Below are positions 52,386 to 60,897 of a stretch of DNA of 64,000 nucleotides, piece by piece. The notes below the pieces were generated by a model. That model made no database searches, was not told where the DNA came from, and saw only the letters and a program-made list of their open reading frames with translations. Positions within the stretch are counted from its first letter, which is position 1, and the number at the start of each line of letters is the position of its first letter. The translations under genes and the position numbers were made by a program. The DNA comes from Deltaproteobacteria bacterium (GTDB taxonomy: Bacteria; Desulfobacterota; Binatia; HRBIN30; CADEER01), in assembly GCA_029262455.1 (NCBI GenBank), contig JAJCZJ010000088.1:559649-623648 (forward strand), read 5' to 3'.

Positions 52386-53444
52386 ATGAAAATCGGTTTT
52401 GACGCTCGCGCGTGGGAGCGGCCGCCACACTCTTTCCGCCGCGTCCTCGACCTGTTGGCTGTGGCAGTCGAGGCTGCCGGCTGGGACGCGGAATTTTGGG
52501 TCGAAGGACCCTTGCATGAGGATTGCGATCCCGTCGGCAGGCAGGTTCGCGTGCTCAGCGCGCAGGAGCGGCCGGTCGCGGACGTGTTCTGGTCGCCTCA
52601 AATGGAGTGTGCGCAGGCTACCGGGCCCCGGGTCGCGACCCTCCACGACGTAAATCCACTGTTGCCCGATGGACGGGATTGGCTCTCTAGAACCTATCGA
52701 GCCGCGCGCTTTCGTCGCCAGGTCAAGCAGCGGGTCGCTGGCCTCGATGGACTGGTCACCGACTCTGCCGACTCGCGAGACCGGATTCGGGCGGCGTTTC
52801 CGCGCTTGCGGCGCGAGCCGATGGTCGTACCGCTGTTCGCCGATGCGGCCTACCGTCCGATCGACAGCGATCAAGTGGATTTGGCGCTGCAGCGCCACGG
52901 CCTTCGATCGGGGTACTTTCTGTTTGTCGGGAGTTTCCGTCGTCACAAGAATTGGGACGGTCTGATTCGCGCCTACGGCGGGTTGTCTGCGAAGTTGCGC
53001 GCCCGCCATCCGCTGGTGATGATCGGCTCCACGGCGCGCGCAGAGGTGGAGTTAGGGAACTTGGTCGCTTCCCTAGGTGTCGAAGCCGATGTGGTGACTC
53101 CGGGTCAGGTAAGTGACGGTGAGCTGCCGGCGATCTATAATGGCGCGATTGCCCTGGTGTTTCCGTCATTTCTCGAGGGCTTTGGTCTTCCCCCGTTGGA
53201 AGCGATGGCGTGTGGCCGGGCGGTGATCTCTTCAAACCGCACTTCGCTGCCTGAAGTTCTTGGCGAGGCACCAATCTATGCGGATCCGGAAGATTTGGCG
53301 GCGCTACGCGACGCCATGCAGCGTGTTGCCGAAGATGCCGAGCTTCGTCGAGATCTCGAGGCAGCGGGTGTAGCGCGGGCGCAGCTGTACAGTCCGCTGA
53401 GAACCGCCAACGCGATGGCTGACGTGATCGCGTCGCTCGCTTAG
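52386..53444 (+). CDS. Glycosyltransferase family 4 protein
   Basis: 352 aa. GT-B fold: KIGFDARAWER at the N-terminus; the donor-binding domain has FLFVGSFRRHKNWDGLIRAY and FPSFLEGFGLPPLEAMACGRAVISSN with the catalytic-site Glu of EGFGLPPLEA. It should add a sugar from a nucleotide donor to a growing polysaccharide or glycolipid. The start is taken at the ATG at 52386 (MKIGFD); a GTG at 52377 is possible. The stop overlaps that of the beta-helix gene on the other strand. Confidence 0.93.
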   Translation: MKIGFDARAWERPPHSFRRVLDLLAVAVEAAGWDAEFWVEGPLHEDCDPVGRQVRVLSAQERPVADVFWSPQMECAQATGPRVATLHDVNPLLPDGRDWLSRTYRAARFRRQVKQRVAGLDGLVTDSADSRDRIRAAFPRLRREPMVVPLFADAAYRPIDSDQVDLALQRHGLRSGYFLFVGSFRRHKNWDGLIRAYGGLSAKLRARHPLVMIGSTARAEVELGNLVASLGVEADVVTPGQVSDGELPAIYNGAIALVFPSFLEGFGLPPLEAMACGRAVISSNRTSLPEVLGEAPIYADPEDLAALRDAMQRVAEDAELRRDLEAAGVARAQLYSPLRTANAMADVIASLA

Positions 53445-55918
53445 GAAACTCGTTTGCGGCGGACCTGTAGTCTCAAGGCGATTGGAAGCAAGAGAGTCCA
53501 GAGTGTGGCAAGGCTGCCCTGAGATGTGGGTTTCGTGACGGCGCATCCGCCACCGCCGGACCCACCTGTGGTCTCCGGGGGTGGTGTCGCTTCAAGCTCG
53601 GCGATCAACTCATCGCAGAGTTCGAGGTCGTCGTCGCCGGCCAATGCGCTGGCGTTGGCGCGCGACGATAGGTCGCGATTGCCGGCGGGCTGATGATAGC
53701 CAGCGTCGAGACGGCCGGTGTCGAAGGCGCCGTCCGAAGTGGTCGTCAGGTTTGCCAACTCTGTATCGGCCGCTGTTGTCGGTGCAAGATTGATCGCCGC
53801 ACTGTCCGGCGCGAGCAAGAAGACGTCGTCTTCGAATCCGACGCCGCCGAGAATGCCGTCGGCCCCGTCGGGGTCGATCAGGCGGGCCGTGTCGTTGCGA
53901 TCGGTTCTCGGTCGCTCGATGCCAAGGTAGCCGCTGCTATTGAGATTCCACTCGACGATTTGGGGTTGCGGCCTAGCGTGGAGACCTACCTCGAAGTTGT
54001 TTTCTAGAATATTGTGGCGGATCCTCGTGCAGGGCGACTCGCCTTGTACGAGGATGCCGTTGAACGCGTGGCCGAAAATGGTGTTGTTCGCGACCAAGGT
54101 CAGCGGGGCGTCGGTGATTTGAATACCACCGTTCGCTTCGTAGATTAGATTGTTGGTGACTCTCACGTCCGTCGACGAGACGACGTCGACACCACGACCC
54201 TCGGCTGAGAAGACGACGTTGTTGGTGATCCAAGCGCGATCGGATTCGTTGCGTACTTGGATACCCGATTCGCCACCGCGGACATGGAAGCCGTCGATGA
54301 CGTTCTCGCAAGCGGCTGACAGGAGAAAGCCGGGAACGTTATTGTCGGCGTCGACCAGCACGATTCCCCCGTCGCCGGTGAGAGCTCCGCTCTGATCGGC
54401 AAGGAAGACCACCACCCCTGAGTGGTCCGGTGGTGAGATGTTGCTTTCGACGTAGGTACCGCTGCCGACGATCACGGTGACGCCGGCTGCTGCTTCGGTC
54501 GCTGCTGCACTGATCGAGGCGAACGCGGTCTCTGGGCTAGTTCCGTCCGCACTGTCATCGCCGTCTGAGCGAACGAAGAGTGGTAGGCTCGGAGGGCTGA
54601 GGTTCACGATTTGGTTGTCTGAAGCGTTGCGGTGGAAACCGAGGTCGACGGGGCCGTCATCAATCAAACCGGTGACACTCGCGGAACCTGTTAGGCCGAG
54701 CTCCGCAGCTGTCGTTGCACCGGCATCGACCGCGGGCGAAGGTCCGTTCGGCCCGGCGGCTTGGAGCCGAAAGTCTCCGGCGCTGGCATCGACGAATCCC
54801 GGCTCGGCGTCGAGATCGTAGGTGTTGAAGGGAGTGTCGGGACCGTAGTCGTTTGGATTGAGGTTGAAGCCAGCTCTGTATCCGCAGGTCGAGGCGCTGC
54901 TGATGGCGATGCCGCCGAGGGTGTTCTCGGTGAGGATGTTGTTGAAAACCGCAGCACCGCGCGAGGCATCGTCGCCGCCGCCGAAGAGGAAGCCCCACCC
55001 GTTGTTGCCGAACATCGTGTTGTTGATGACGAAAGCCTCTTGTACAGGCTCTCCCCCTGTACCTATGGCGATCCCGTGCCCGCAGATGCGCCCGGTGTCA
55101 CAGGAGACGCCGTTACCGACGACCAAATTATTGACGATCTGCATGTGGCTGGCGTTGCGTACGGTCAAACCGGTGAGACCGTTCGCGATGATCTCGTTGT
55201 TCTGAACGAGGCCGTTGATTGAGTTGCGGATGAAAATCGCGTGGCCTCCGATGTTGCCGCGCAGTGTGTTGTTGGACACGGTCGGCTCGATCCTTCCGTT
55301 GTCGGTGCCGGCGAGCGATATCCCGCCGGTTCCGTTGTCCAGGACGACGTTGCCGATGAGGGTGACCGCATCGACCGCTGTTACGTCGATTCCGCGTGTG
55401 ACCGATCCTTCGACGCGGCATCTCCGAATGGTGATCGCGGAAGCGTCCGGACCACCGCTCGGCGAGCGCACTTGAATGCCAGCGTCGTCGCCGCCGACGA
55501 TCTCGAACCCGTCGATAACGACTCCGACTTGGCCGATGACGATGAAGCCGGTGCCGGTGGCACCGGGAGGGCGCACAATCACTGGTCCAGCCTGGCCGGT
55601 GAAGATCCCGTCGCGATCGGCTATCAGCTCGACCGGCGGGCCCTCGTCACCACCGCGGGCTGGCGAGATGTCCCCTTCGTCGTATTCGCCGGCTCCGACG
55701 ATGACGCGATCTCCCGGGTTGATAATGGCGGCTGCGCCGCGTCCGATCGTTGCGAAGGCAGCGTCGGGGGAGGAGCCGTCGTTGTCGTCCGAACCTCCTT
55801 GGGTCACGTAGAAGTCGGCTGCCACCATCGGCGCGGGTTGGACCACGTCCAGGCCGATTCCAAGCAGACAAAGGGTCGCGAGGTGCCGCGGTTTCGGAAA
55901 CATGGAGCGATGCCTCAT
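53441..55918 (-). CDS. Duplicated right-handed beta-helix surface protein with C-terminal sorting tail
   Basis: 825 aa with an N-terminal signal peptide (cleavage near VAADF). The first half starts FYVTQGGSDDNDGSSPDAAF (36-55) and the second LFVRSDGDDSADGTSPETAF, so the protein is internally duplicated. Both halves have repeats of the VINN/VSNN type (NNTLRGN, NNEIIANG, NNLVVGNG), as in parallel beta-helix (Beta_helix) proteins. The C-terminus TGGSGGGGCAVTK...LATLWTLLLPIALRLQVRRKR has the Gly-Cys, hydrophobic helix and Arg pattern of MYXO-CTERM/GlyGly-CTERM-like sorting signals. It is probably a surface-exposed carbohydrate-binding or -cleaving protein. Confidence 0.85.
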   Translation of the reverse strand: MRHRSMFPKPRHLATLCLLGIGLDVVQPAPMVAADFYVTQGGSDDNDGSSPDAAFATIGRGAAAIINPGDRVIVGAGEYDEGDISPARGGDEGPPVELIADRDGIFTGQAGPVIVRPPGATGTGFIVIGQVGVVIDGFEIVGGDDAGIQVRSPSGGPDASAITIRRCRVEGSVTRGIDVTAVDAVTLIGNVVLDNGTGGISLAGTDNGRIEPTVSNNTLRGNIGGHAIFIRNSINGLVQNNEIIANGLTGLTVRNASHMQIVNNLVVGNGVSCDTGRICGHGIAIGTGGEPVQEAFVINNTMFGNNGWGFLFGGGDDASRGAAVFNNILTENTLGGIAISSASTCGYRAGFNLNPNDYGPDTPFNTYDLDAEPGFVDASAGDFRLQAAGPNGPSPAVDAGATTAAELGLTGSASVTGLIDDGPVDLGFHRNASDNQIVNLSPPSLPLFVRSDGDDSADGTSPETAFASISAAATEAAAGVTVIVGSGTYVESNISPPDHSGVVVFLADQSGALTGDGGIVLVDADNNVPGFLLSAACENVIDGFHVRGGESGIQVRNESDRAWITNNVVFSAEGRGVDVVSSTDVRVTNNLIYEANGGIQITDAPLTLVANNTIFGHAFNGILVQGESPCTRIRHNILENNFEVGLHARPQPQIVEWNLNSSGYLGIERPRTDRNDTARLIDPDGADGILGGVGFEDDVFLLAPDSAAINLAPTTAADTELANLTTTSDGAFDTGRLDAGYHQPAGNRDLSSRANASALAGDDDLELCDELIAELEATPPPETTGGSGGGGCAVTKPTSQGSLATLWTLLLPIALRLQVRRKRVS

Positions 55919-56305
55919 GCGTCGCAGTCACATGCAAGGGACATGCCCTGCGGGCGCGGCTTATTGCCAGTGTTTCAGGCCAATGCAGGCCCTGGCATCC
56001 TTGCCAGGCAAGGGTTTGGTCGTCGCAGTGCTGCGGGTCTGCCTAGACTTAGACTAGCAGCCCGTTGGTGAGGGGGATCGCCGTTCGCCCGTACGGCGTC
56101 GTCGGTCGGGAATTCGCGATGGCACTCCCGGTGACGCGAAGTGAGGCGGCGTTGGCCATCTTCACTGCCGGCCCGCCCTGCAGGCGGTCTCCTCCGAATC
56201 CGCAACGCCGTATCTTAGTCGAAGCGAAGTATGAGGGCCGTTTGTTTGAGCAGCACTCTGCTCCGGGTCTTGACGACCGAACCGATCGTCAAAGCCCCTA
56301 GAGTG
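55919..56305. other. Gene-free interval upstream of beta-helix gene
   Basis: Nothing coding is supported. A short hairpin CTGGCA-TCCT-TGCCAG lies near 55994-56009. The gap probably holds the promoter of the beta-helix gene; I see no clear -35/-10 pair. Confidence 0.5.
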
Positions 56306-56689
56306 TTACTGCTCGTGACGCCGGCTGTACAATCCAAGCAAGCCGCCGAAGAAGAGGGCTGCGATAGCCACGGCGTATCCGCCTGAGGACAGAGCCGGAG
56401 CCATTGCGACCGTTGACGTGCACATCCCCACATTGCCGGAAATGTTGCATGCCTCGTCTTCACCGGAACACTCAGTGTCGCAGCAAACGCCGTCTGTGCA
56501 GAAGTTTGAGGCGCATTCACTCGGAACGAGACAGACCGCGCCCTCGTTGTACGGCTGACCTAAGGCTTGCCAGCTGAATTTTGAGTATCCGATCGGGGTG
56601 AGCACGAAGAGTGCTGTGGTTGCCATCGTGACACTGACTGCCAGTGCAATTTGGCGCACCACGCCCAAACCTGAATTTCGATTCACCAT
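56306..56689 (-). CDS. Small Cys-rich membrane-anchored protein with sorting-like tail
   Basis: 127 aa. An N-terminal hydrophobic segment (QIALAVSVTMATTALFVLTPIG) is followed by CLVPSECASNFCTDGVCCDTECSGEDEAC, a Cys-rich motif common in secreted proteins of myxobacteria and related lineages. The end APALSSGGYAVAIAALFFGGLLGLYSRRHEQ has the Pro-x-Leu-Ser, hydrophobic helix and Arg-Arg layout of IPTL/VPxxS-CTERM tails. The ATG at 56689 has GAGGGG eight bases upstream. Function unknown. Confidence 0.72.
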   Translation of the reverse strand: MVNRNSGLGVVRQIALAVSVTMATTALFVLTPIGYSKFSWQALGQPYNEGAVCLVPSECASNFCTDGVCCDTECSGEDEACNISGNVGMCTSTVAMAPALSSGGYAVAIAALFFGGLLGLYSRRHEQ

Positions 56690-56808
56690 CAATGAGACCC
56701 CTCAAAATACTGCCGGTTTCATATCCCCTATGCTCATCGACGTCAACGCTCAAAAAAATTTCCGGTGGTGGGTCATTTCGATTGAAGCGGACGGGAGCAG
56801 GCGGGTAC

Positions 56809-56839
56809 CGGGAGGGAGAGGCGCTGCCGAGCCGCGTAC
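56809..56839. repeat. Dispersed palindromic repeat, weak copy 3
   Basis: GGGAGGGAGAGGC-GCTGCC-GAGCCGCGTA keeps most of the block of copies 1 and 2 but lacks one C and the AGATCTGGTTTTCTC tail. It lies in the otherwise empty gap 56690-56941. Confidence 0.45.
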
Positions 56840-56941
56840 AACTCCGGCGGAGGGTAGCTATGACACGACTCGACCTCGGAAGAGCCTTGAGCCCTCCCAA
56901 CTTCGCTCCGGTTGCGCCGAGCTCGGAATCAAAGTGACCCA

Positions 56942-58399
56942 CTACCAAATTTTCCGGCAAACTGGCTGCCGATCGGGGCACCCGACAATTTCGAAGCAAT
57001 CGCATGCGGGGTGGTAGGTCGAGGGCGATTTGGGCCTCCCAAGCAGTCGAGGGGAGGATGTGTAGATAGATTCTCTGGCGGCGACGAGATCGTCGAGGAA
57101 TTGCCCTTGGTAGCCTGTCGGGATGAAGAACGTATCGATCGCCTTGATGGTGGGGGCTCGTCCCTCGACCAGCTGAAGGAACTTGATCGCAGGGATTTCG
57201 CGCCAGGTTCCGACAAACGTAGAGCCGTGCGGCAGCGTGTCGAGAATGGCTTCGGCGCGCTCGCGCGCGGACCAGTCATCGCTCAGGTCGACCAGAGGAT
57301 AGTTGATGAACAGCATGGCGGTGGCGAATGCGGTAAGCGCGACGGCGGAGATTGCGGGAACCGATCGGGCCAGTCGGGCCACGGCGGCGACCCCGAGGCT
57401 TATCCAGAGGGACCAGACCAGGTAGCTCGGTACCAACATGACCTGCTTGTCGCTGACGGCGTATGGCAGGAAGAAGGCGAGATGGGCGCCGAACATCAGG
57501 AGCAGCGAGAGGTGCACCGCCGGACGCCGCGAAAAGTCGTTGGCAAGGCCGACGGCGCCCAGGAAACATCCCATACCGAGAAAGTTGCTCCACAATCGGA
57601 AGGCGTAGAGGGCGATCTCACCTGGCCACTGTGTAGTCGGCACTCCGAAGAAACGGGACGAAAACATTTCGCCGCGGACCATCCACCAGAAGCCGTCCCA
57701 TGTGCGCAGATCGACACCGAACTCTCGTGCGAAGTTCAGCGGCGAGTGGCTTCGCAGCGGCAGGTAGAGGTAGACGCTGGAGCCGAGGAGCAGGCCAGCG
57801 GCCGCCGCGATCCACAATGCCGGCCGGCGCCACTGTTGCGGTGCTCCGCTGAACGTCAGATAGGCCAGTCCTGGGGCGAGCAGCACGATCGATAGATGAA
57901 CGCCGAGTCCGAGTCCAAACACCAGAGTCATCAGTCCGACGCGCAATGGCGTTGGATCGAGACGCCAGTATACGGCTTGGGCGATCAGGATCGCCGTGAA
58001 CATCGCCTGCGGAGCGTAGAGCTCGGCGGCAACGGCGGTGATCCAGTAGTAGTAGCTAAATGCCAGAACCCACGTTGCTGCGAGAGATAGAAGAATGCTG
58101 GCGCCGAGGCTTCGGTGGATTGCGTAGACGAAGGGTAGACCCGCAGCAGCCGCGAAACTCGAGAGCATATTGACCCGGTAGCCAACGTCTCCGATCGGAA
58201 TCCAGGTAAATAGATGCCCCAGCAGCTGGAAAGTTGGGGACCCCGGTGCGTGAGGTATCCCGAGAATGTAGGCGGCGGTTGTAAGCTCGGCGCTGTCGAG
58301 CCCATACACCGTCGGAGCGACCGTCCCAAGGTACGCGACCAGTGGCAGTAGGGCGGCACCCAGCGCGGGCGCCAGGTCGGTACGAGGATGCGCGCTCAT
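56942..58399 (-). CDS. DUF2723 (GT117-type) multi-pass membrane protein
   Basis: 485 aa with about ten membrane helices. YGLDSAELTTAAYILGIPHAPGSPTFQLLGHLFTWIPIGDVGYRVNMLS is the family signature, with the Asp-Ser-Ala-Glu in the first outer loop. Members are linked to protein O-mannosylation-like transfer from a lipid-linked sugar. The C-terminal ~150 residues are soluble and face the periplasm. It may glycosylate surface proteins such as the nearby beta-helix or Thr-rich ones, which is inference. The start is set at 58399 (MSAHPRT); 58420 is also open. Confidence 0.85.
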   Translation of the reverse strand: MSAHPRTDLAPALGAALLPLVAYLGTVAPTVYGLDSAELTTAAYILGIPHAPGSPTFQLLGHLFTWIPIGDVGYRVNMLSSFAAAAGLPFVYAIHRSLGASILLSLAATWVLAFSYYYWITAVAAELYAPQAMFTAILIAQAVYWRLDPTPLRVGLMTLVFGLGLGVHLSIVLLAPGLAYLTFSGAPQQWRRPALWIAAAAGLLLGSSVYLYLPLRSHSPLNFAREFGVDLRTWDGFWWMVRGEMFSSRFFGVPTTQWPGEIALYAFRLWSNFLGMGCFLGAVGLANDFSRRPAVHLSLLLMFGAHLAFFLPYAVSDKQVMLVPSYLVWSLWISLGVAAVARLARSVPAISAVALTAFATAMLFINYPLVDLSDDWSARERAEAILDTLPHGSTFVGTWREIPAIKFLQLVEGRAPTIKAIDTFFIPTGYQGQFLDDLVAARESIYTSSPRLLGRPKSPSTYHPACDCFEIVGCPDRQPVCRKIW

Positions 58400-58589
58400 G
58401 CGGTGGTGGTACAAGAGCACTCTCGCGCGGGCAATCCTCGCGATTGCGATCTTTGCTGATGCGCGAACTCGACAAGCGCGCGTTTTCTTGTCCGCGTGAT
58501 GTCGGTCCTTCGGATCTTGATTCCCTGGTGTCCCTACGGTGCTTGCGCTGACGGAACTTCGCCGGCGCTGTCTCGACCCGAGCCGTTCA

Positions 58590-59624
58590 TCACTCTGGTT
58601 CGGGTTGATGCACTTCGGTGATCGGGACGCTTCTGCGTTCGAGGTCGGAGCGCTGTGCAGCTTCGAGCATGGCGATGGTCCATATGTTGTCCGACGCGCT
58701 GGTCTCGGCGGCGGTGCCGTCGTCGATGGCCTCGCGAAGGCTATTGAGCAGCGAAGTCGTTCCCTGTCGCGGATACGGCTCGGCGTCCCCTTTTGGTACG
58801 CTTGCCAGTCTCACTGGGCGAAAGAAGCGCTTCGATTTCGTCTTCAGAAAAACCCAGCGCCTGTTCGACCACAAGGTTCCGTCCTCGCCTTCGATGGCAA
58901 AGCTACACATGTCTCGATGTGAGGTCAGGGTCCCGAGATACTGCACCGAGACACCGTCTTCCATTGCGATCAACGCTTCGGTGTTGGCACCGTGTTGGTA
59001 GTCACTTCCCGACGGGTTCCAGGTGCGAGCGCTGATGCTCAATGCTGCGCCTCCGGTGATGCAGCGGATGCTATCGAAGTGATGAACGGCGATCTCGCGG
59101 AGCTGTGGGTAGTCCATCTCGGCCATCCAACTTCCCTGTGTGTTGGCCGGCATCAGACGGCGATCGACGACGGTCATCGTTCGGATCTCGCCGATCGTTC
59201 CGAGGTGGACGAGATCGCGCAGCGTACGCTCGGCGGGCGCGAAGCGGAAGTTCTCGGCAACGATCACGGGTTTGCCGGTGGATTGCTGGCGAGCCAACAC
59301 TTCGGCGGCGGCCTGTGGATTGGGTGCGAAAGGCGTCTCGACCAGGACCGCGAGTCCCGCGTCCAGGGCGCTCATCGTGTGTGCCGAGTGTAGGCTCGAG
59401 GGCGAAGCGATCAGCGCCGCGTCGGCGTCGGAAGAGCTGATGGCCTCGGTCAGGTCGTTGAACATTGTTACGTTGGCGGCGCTGCGGACTTGGCGTGCTG
59501 CCGCAAGTGCAGCCGGATCATCATCAACGCCGCCAACCGAAGTGAAGGCCGGGTGGGCGGCGACGATGTCGAGCCAGTGGCGGCCGCGTCTTCCCAGTCC
59601 TACGTGCAATAGCCGAATCGTCAT
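58590..59624 (-). CDS. Gfo/Idh/MocA oxidoreductase 1 (EKP lysine replaced)
   Basis: 344 aa. Rossmann fold: LLHVGLGRRGRHWLDI, then ADAALIASPSSLHSAHTMSALDAGLAVLVETPFAP. The family's EKP motif reads ETP (96-98), so the usual catalytic lysine is Thr. The C-terminal domain keeps VHHFDSIRCITGG and NPSGSDYQHGANTEALIAMEDG. It is the second of two tandem paralogues, starting 6 bp after the other, and may be a partner or specialised isoform. The substrate is unknown, probably a sugar or cyclitol. Confidence 0.92.
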   Translation of the reverse strand: MTIRLLHVGLGRRGRHWLDIVAAHPAFTSVGGVDDDPAALAAARQVRSAANVTMFNDLTEAISSSDADAALIASPSSLHSAHTMSALDAGLAVLVETPFAPNPQAAAEVLARQQSTGKPVIVAENFRFAPAERTLRDLVHLGTIGEIRTMTVVDRRLMPANTQGSWMAEMDYPQLREIAVHHFDSIRCITGGAALSISARTWNPSGSDYQHGANTEALIAMEDGVSVQYLGTLTSHRDMCSFAIEGEDGTLWSNRRWVFLKTKSKRFFRPVRLASVPKGDAEPYPRQGTTSLLNSLREAIDDGTAAETSASDNIWTIAMLEAAQRSDLERRSVPITEVHQPEPE

Positions 59625-59630
59625 TTGTCG

Positions 59631-60632
59631 TTACTCGATGGCGTGACCGGCGAGCAAGGATCCTACCTCGATCTCACGTTGCTCGCGGTCGGATAGAATA
59701 CAGGCTTCGATCATGGCGATGGTGCGAATGTTGTCGGCGACGTTCGTCTCCGCACTGCCGCTGGCAAGACCGCGCATGAGCGATGCGGTTCCCTCGAACG
59801 GGTAAGCGGCCGCGTCCGCCGGTGGGATGGACGTCATGCGCATCGGCCGAAAGAGACGCCGGCCTCTCTTGCGCCATAGAATGCGTTTGCGGTCACTCCA
59901 CAGAACCCCGCCATCTCCTTCGATCCACCAGGTGTAGGAGTCGTCGTTAGCGGCGAGCGATCCCGCGTACTGAACGTGCACTCCGTTTGCCATCTCGATC
60001 AGCGCGTGTGTTGCGGCGCCTTGAGGGTAATCGCTTCCGGGCGGGTTGTAAGCGTTGGCCACGACCCGCCCGGCGTCGCTACCCAGGATGCAGCGAAGAC
60101 TGTCGAAGTGGTGGACCGCGTCTTCGAGAAGCTGCGGGTATTCAATTTCGTGCAGATCGGTGCCAGTGCCGGGACGGGCGCGCCGAGCTGCGCAGCGGAC
60201 GTTGTCGACCTCGCCGACGAGGCCTTCGCGGACCATCTCGCGCAGACTCCTCTCGGTCTTGCAGAAACGTTGATTTTGCCCTGCGACCGCGCATCGCCCG
60301 GAATTCTTGGCGGCGCGAGCCACCTTGGCGGCGTCCCCCAAGGACCCGGCGAGCGGTTTTTCGATGAGCACGGCGAGGCCCGCATCGAGGCACTGCGCCG
60401 CCAGACCGGCGTGATGGCGGATCGGCGCAGCAATGATGGCAGCGTTCGCGTCGCTAGCTCCGAGGGCTTCGATGAGATTGTCGAAATGCGGCAGGTGGGA
60501 GCCCGTTGCTATGCCAGAGCAAGCCTTGGGGTCGGGGTCGACGAGGGCGACGGATTCGAAATCGCCCGACGAGCCGACGATATCGACCCAGTGCATTCCG
60601 CGCACACCGAGGCCGACGTGGAGAATCTTCAT
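59631..60632 (-). CDS. Gfo/Idh/MocA oxidoreductase 2
   Basis: 333 aa. ILHVGLGVRGMHWVDIVG is the NAD(P)-binding motif, and LIEKPLAG (E91-K92-P93) the catalytic EKP. The distal domain has DAVHHFDSLRCILGSDAG and NPPGSDYPQGAATHALIEMANG, close to its neighbour (the two are paralogues). It probably oxidises or reduces a sugar-like alcohol, as ThuB does in trehalose 3-oxidation, though the substrate is not shown. The start ATG overlaps the stop of a small ORF (ATGA). Confidence 0.92.
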   Translation of the reverse strand: MKILHVGLGVRGMHWVDIVGSSGDFESVALVDPDPKACSGIATGSHLPHFDNLIEALGASDANAAIIAAPIRHHAGLAAQCLDAGLAVLIEKPLAGSLGDAAKVARAAKNSGRCAVAGQNQRFCKTERSLREMVREGLVGEVDNVRCAARRARPGTGTDLHEIEYPQLLEDAVHHFDSLRCILGSDAGRVVANAYNPPGSDYPQGAATHALIEMANGVHVQYAGSLAANDDSYTWWIEGDGGVLWSDRKRILWRKRGRRLFRPMRMTSIPPADAAAYPFEGTASLMRGLASGSAETNVADNIRTIAMIEACILSDREQREIEVGSLLAGHAIE

Positions 60633-60883
60633 GTTGAGATACCTTGTTGAGTTCGCGCCAAAGCTGTCACAGGGCCGTGAGCGGCGCAATTGATGTTCCC
60701 GGGCTGGCCAGGGCAGAGGGACAGCGGCAGATCTCGAACCGTTGGACGGTTCGACCAAGAGCGCAACGCGCCACAGTCCCAGTGGATGTAGGTCCGAGCG
60801 GTGTCTATTTCGCCGTCGTTTGCCGCCTTCGAGATCGCAGGCAGGAGTACGATACCGACCATCGAGAGGGTGATGGCGGCCAC
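60629..60883 (-). CDS. Small ORF with possible signal sequence, coupled to Gfo/Idh 2
   Basis: 84 aa from a GTG at 60883 (or 77 aa from the ATG at 60862). The start is AAITLSMVGIVLLPAISKAAND, which looks like a signal peptide with an AxA site but lacks a basic N-terminus. The rest (WDCGALRSWSNRP...LCPGQPGNINCAAHG) has three Cys and no family I know. The stop overlaps the Gfo/Idh 2 start as ATGA. It begins 14 bp after the ThuA-PQQ gene. Either a real small protein or a spacer. Confidence 0.35.
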   Translation of the reverse strand: MAAITLSMVGIVLLPAISKAANDGEIDTARTYIHWDCGALRSWSNRPTVRDLPLSLCPGQPGNINCAAHGPVTALARTQQGIST

Positions 60884-60897
60884 GCTCGAGAATCTCG

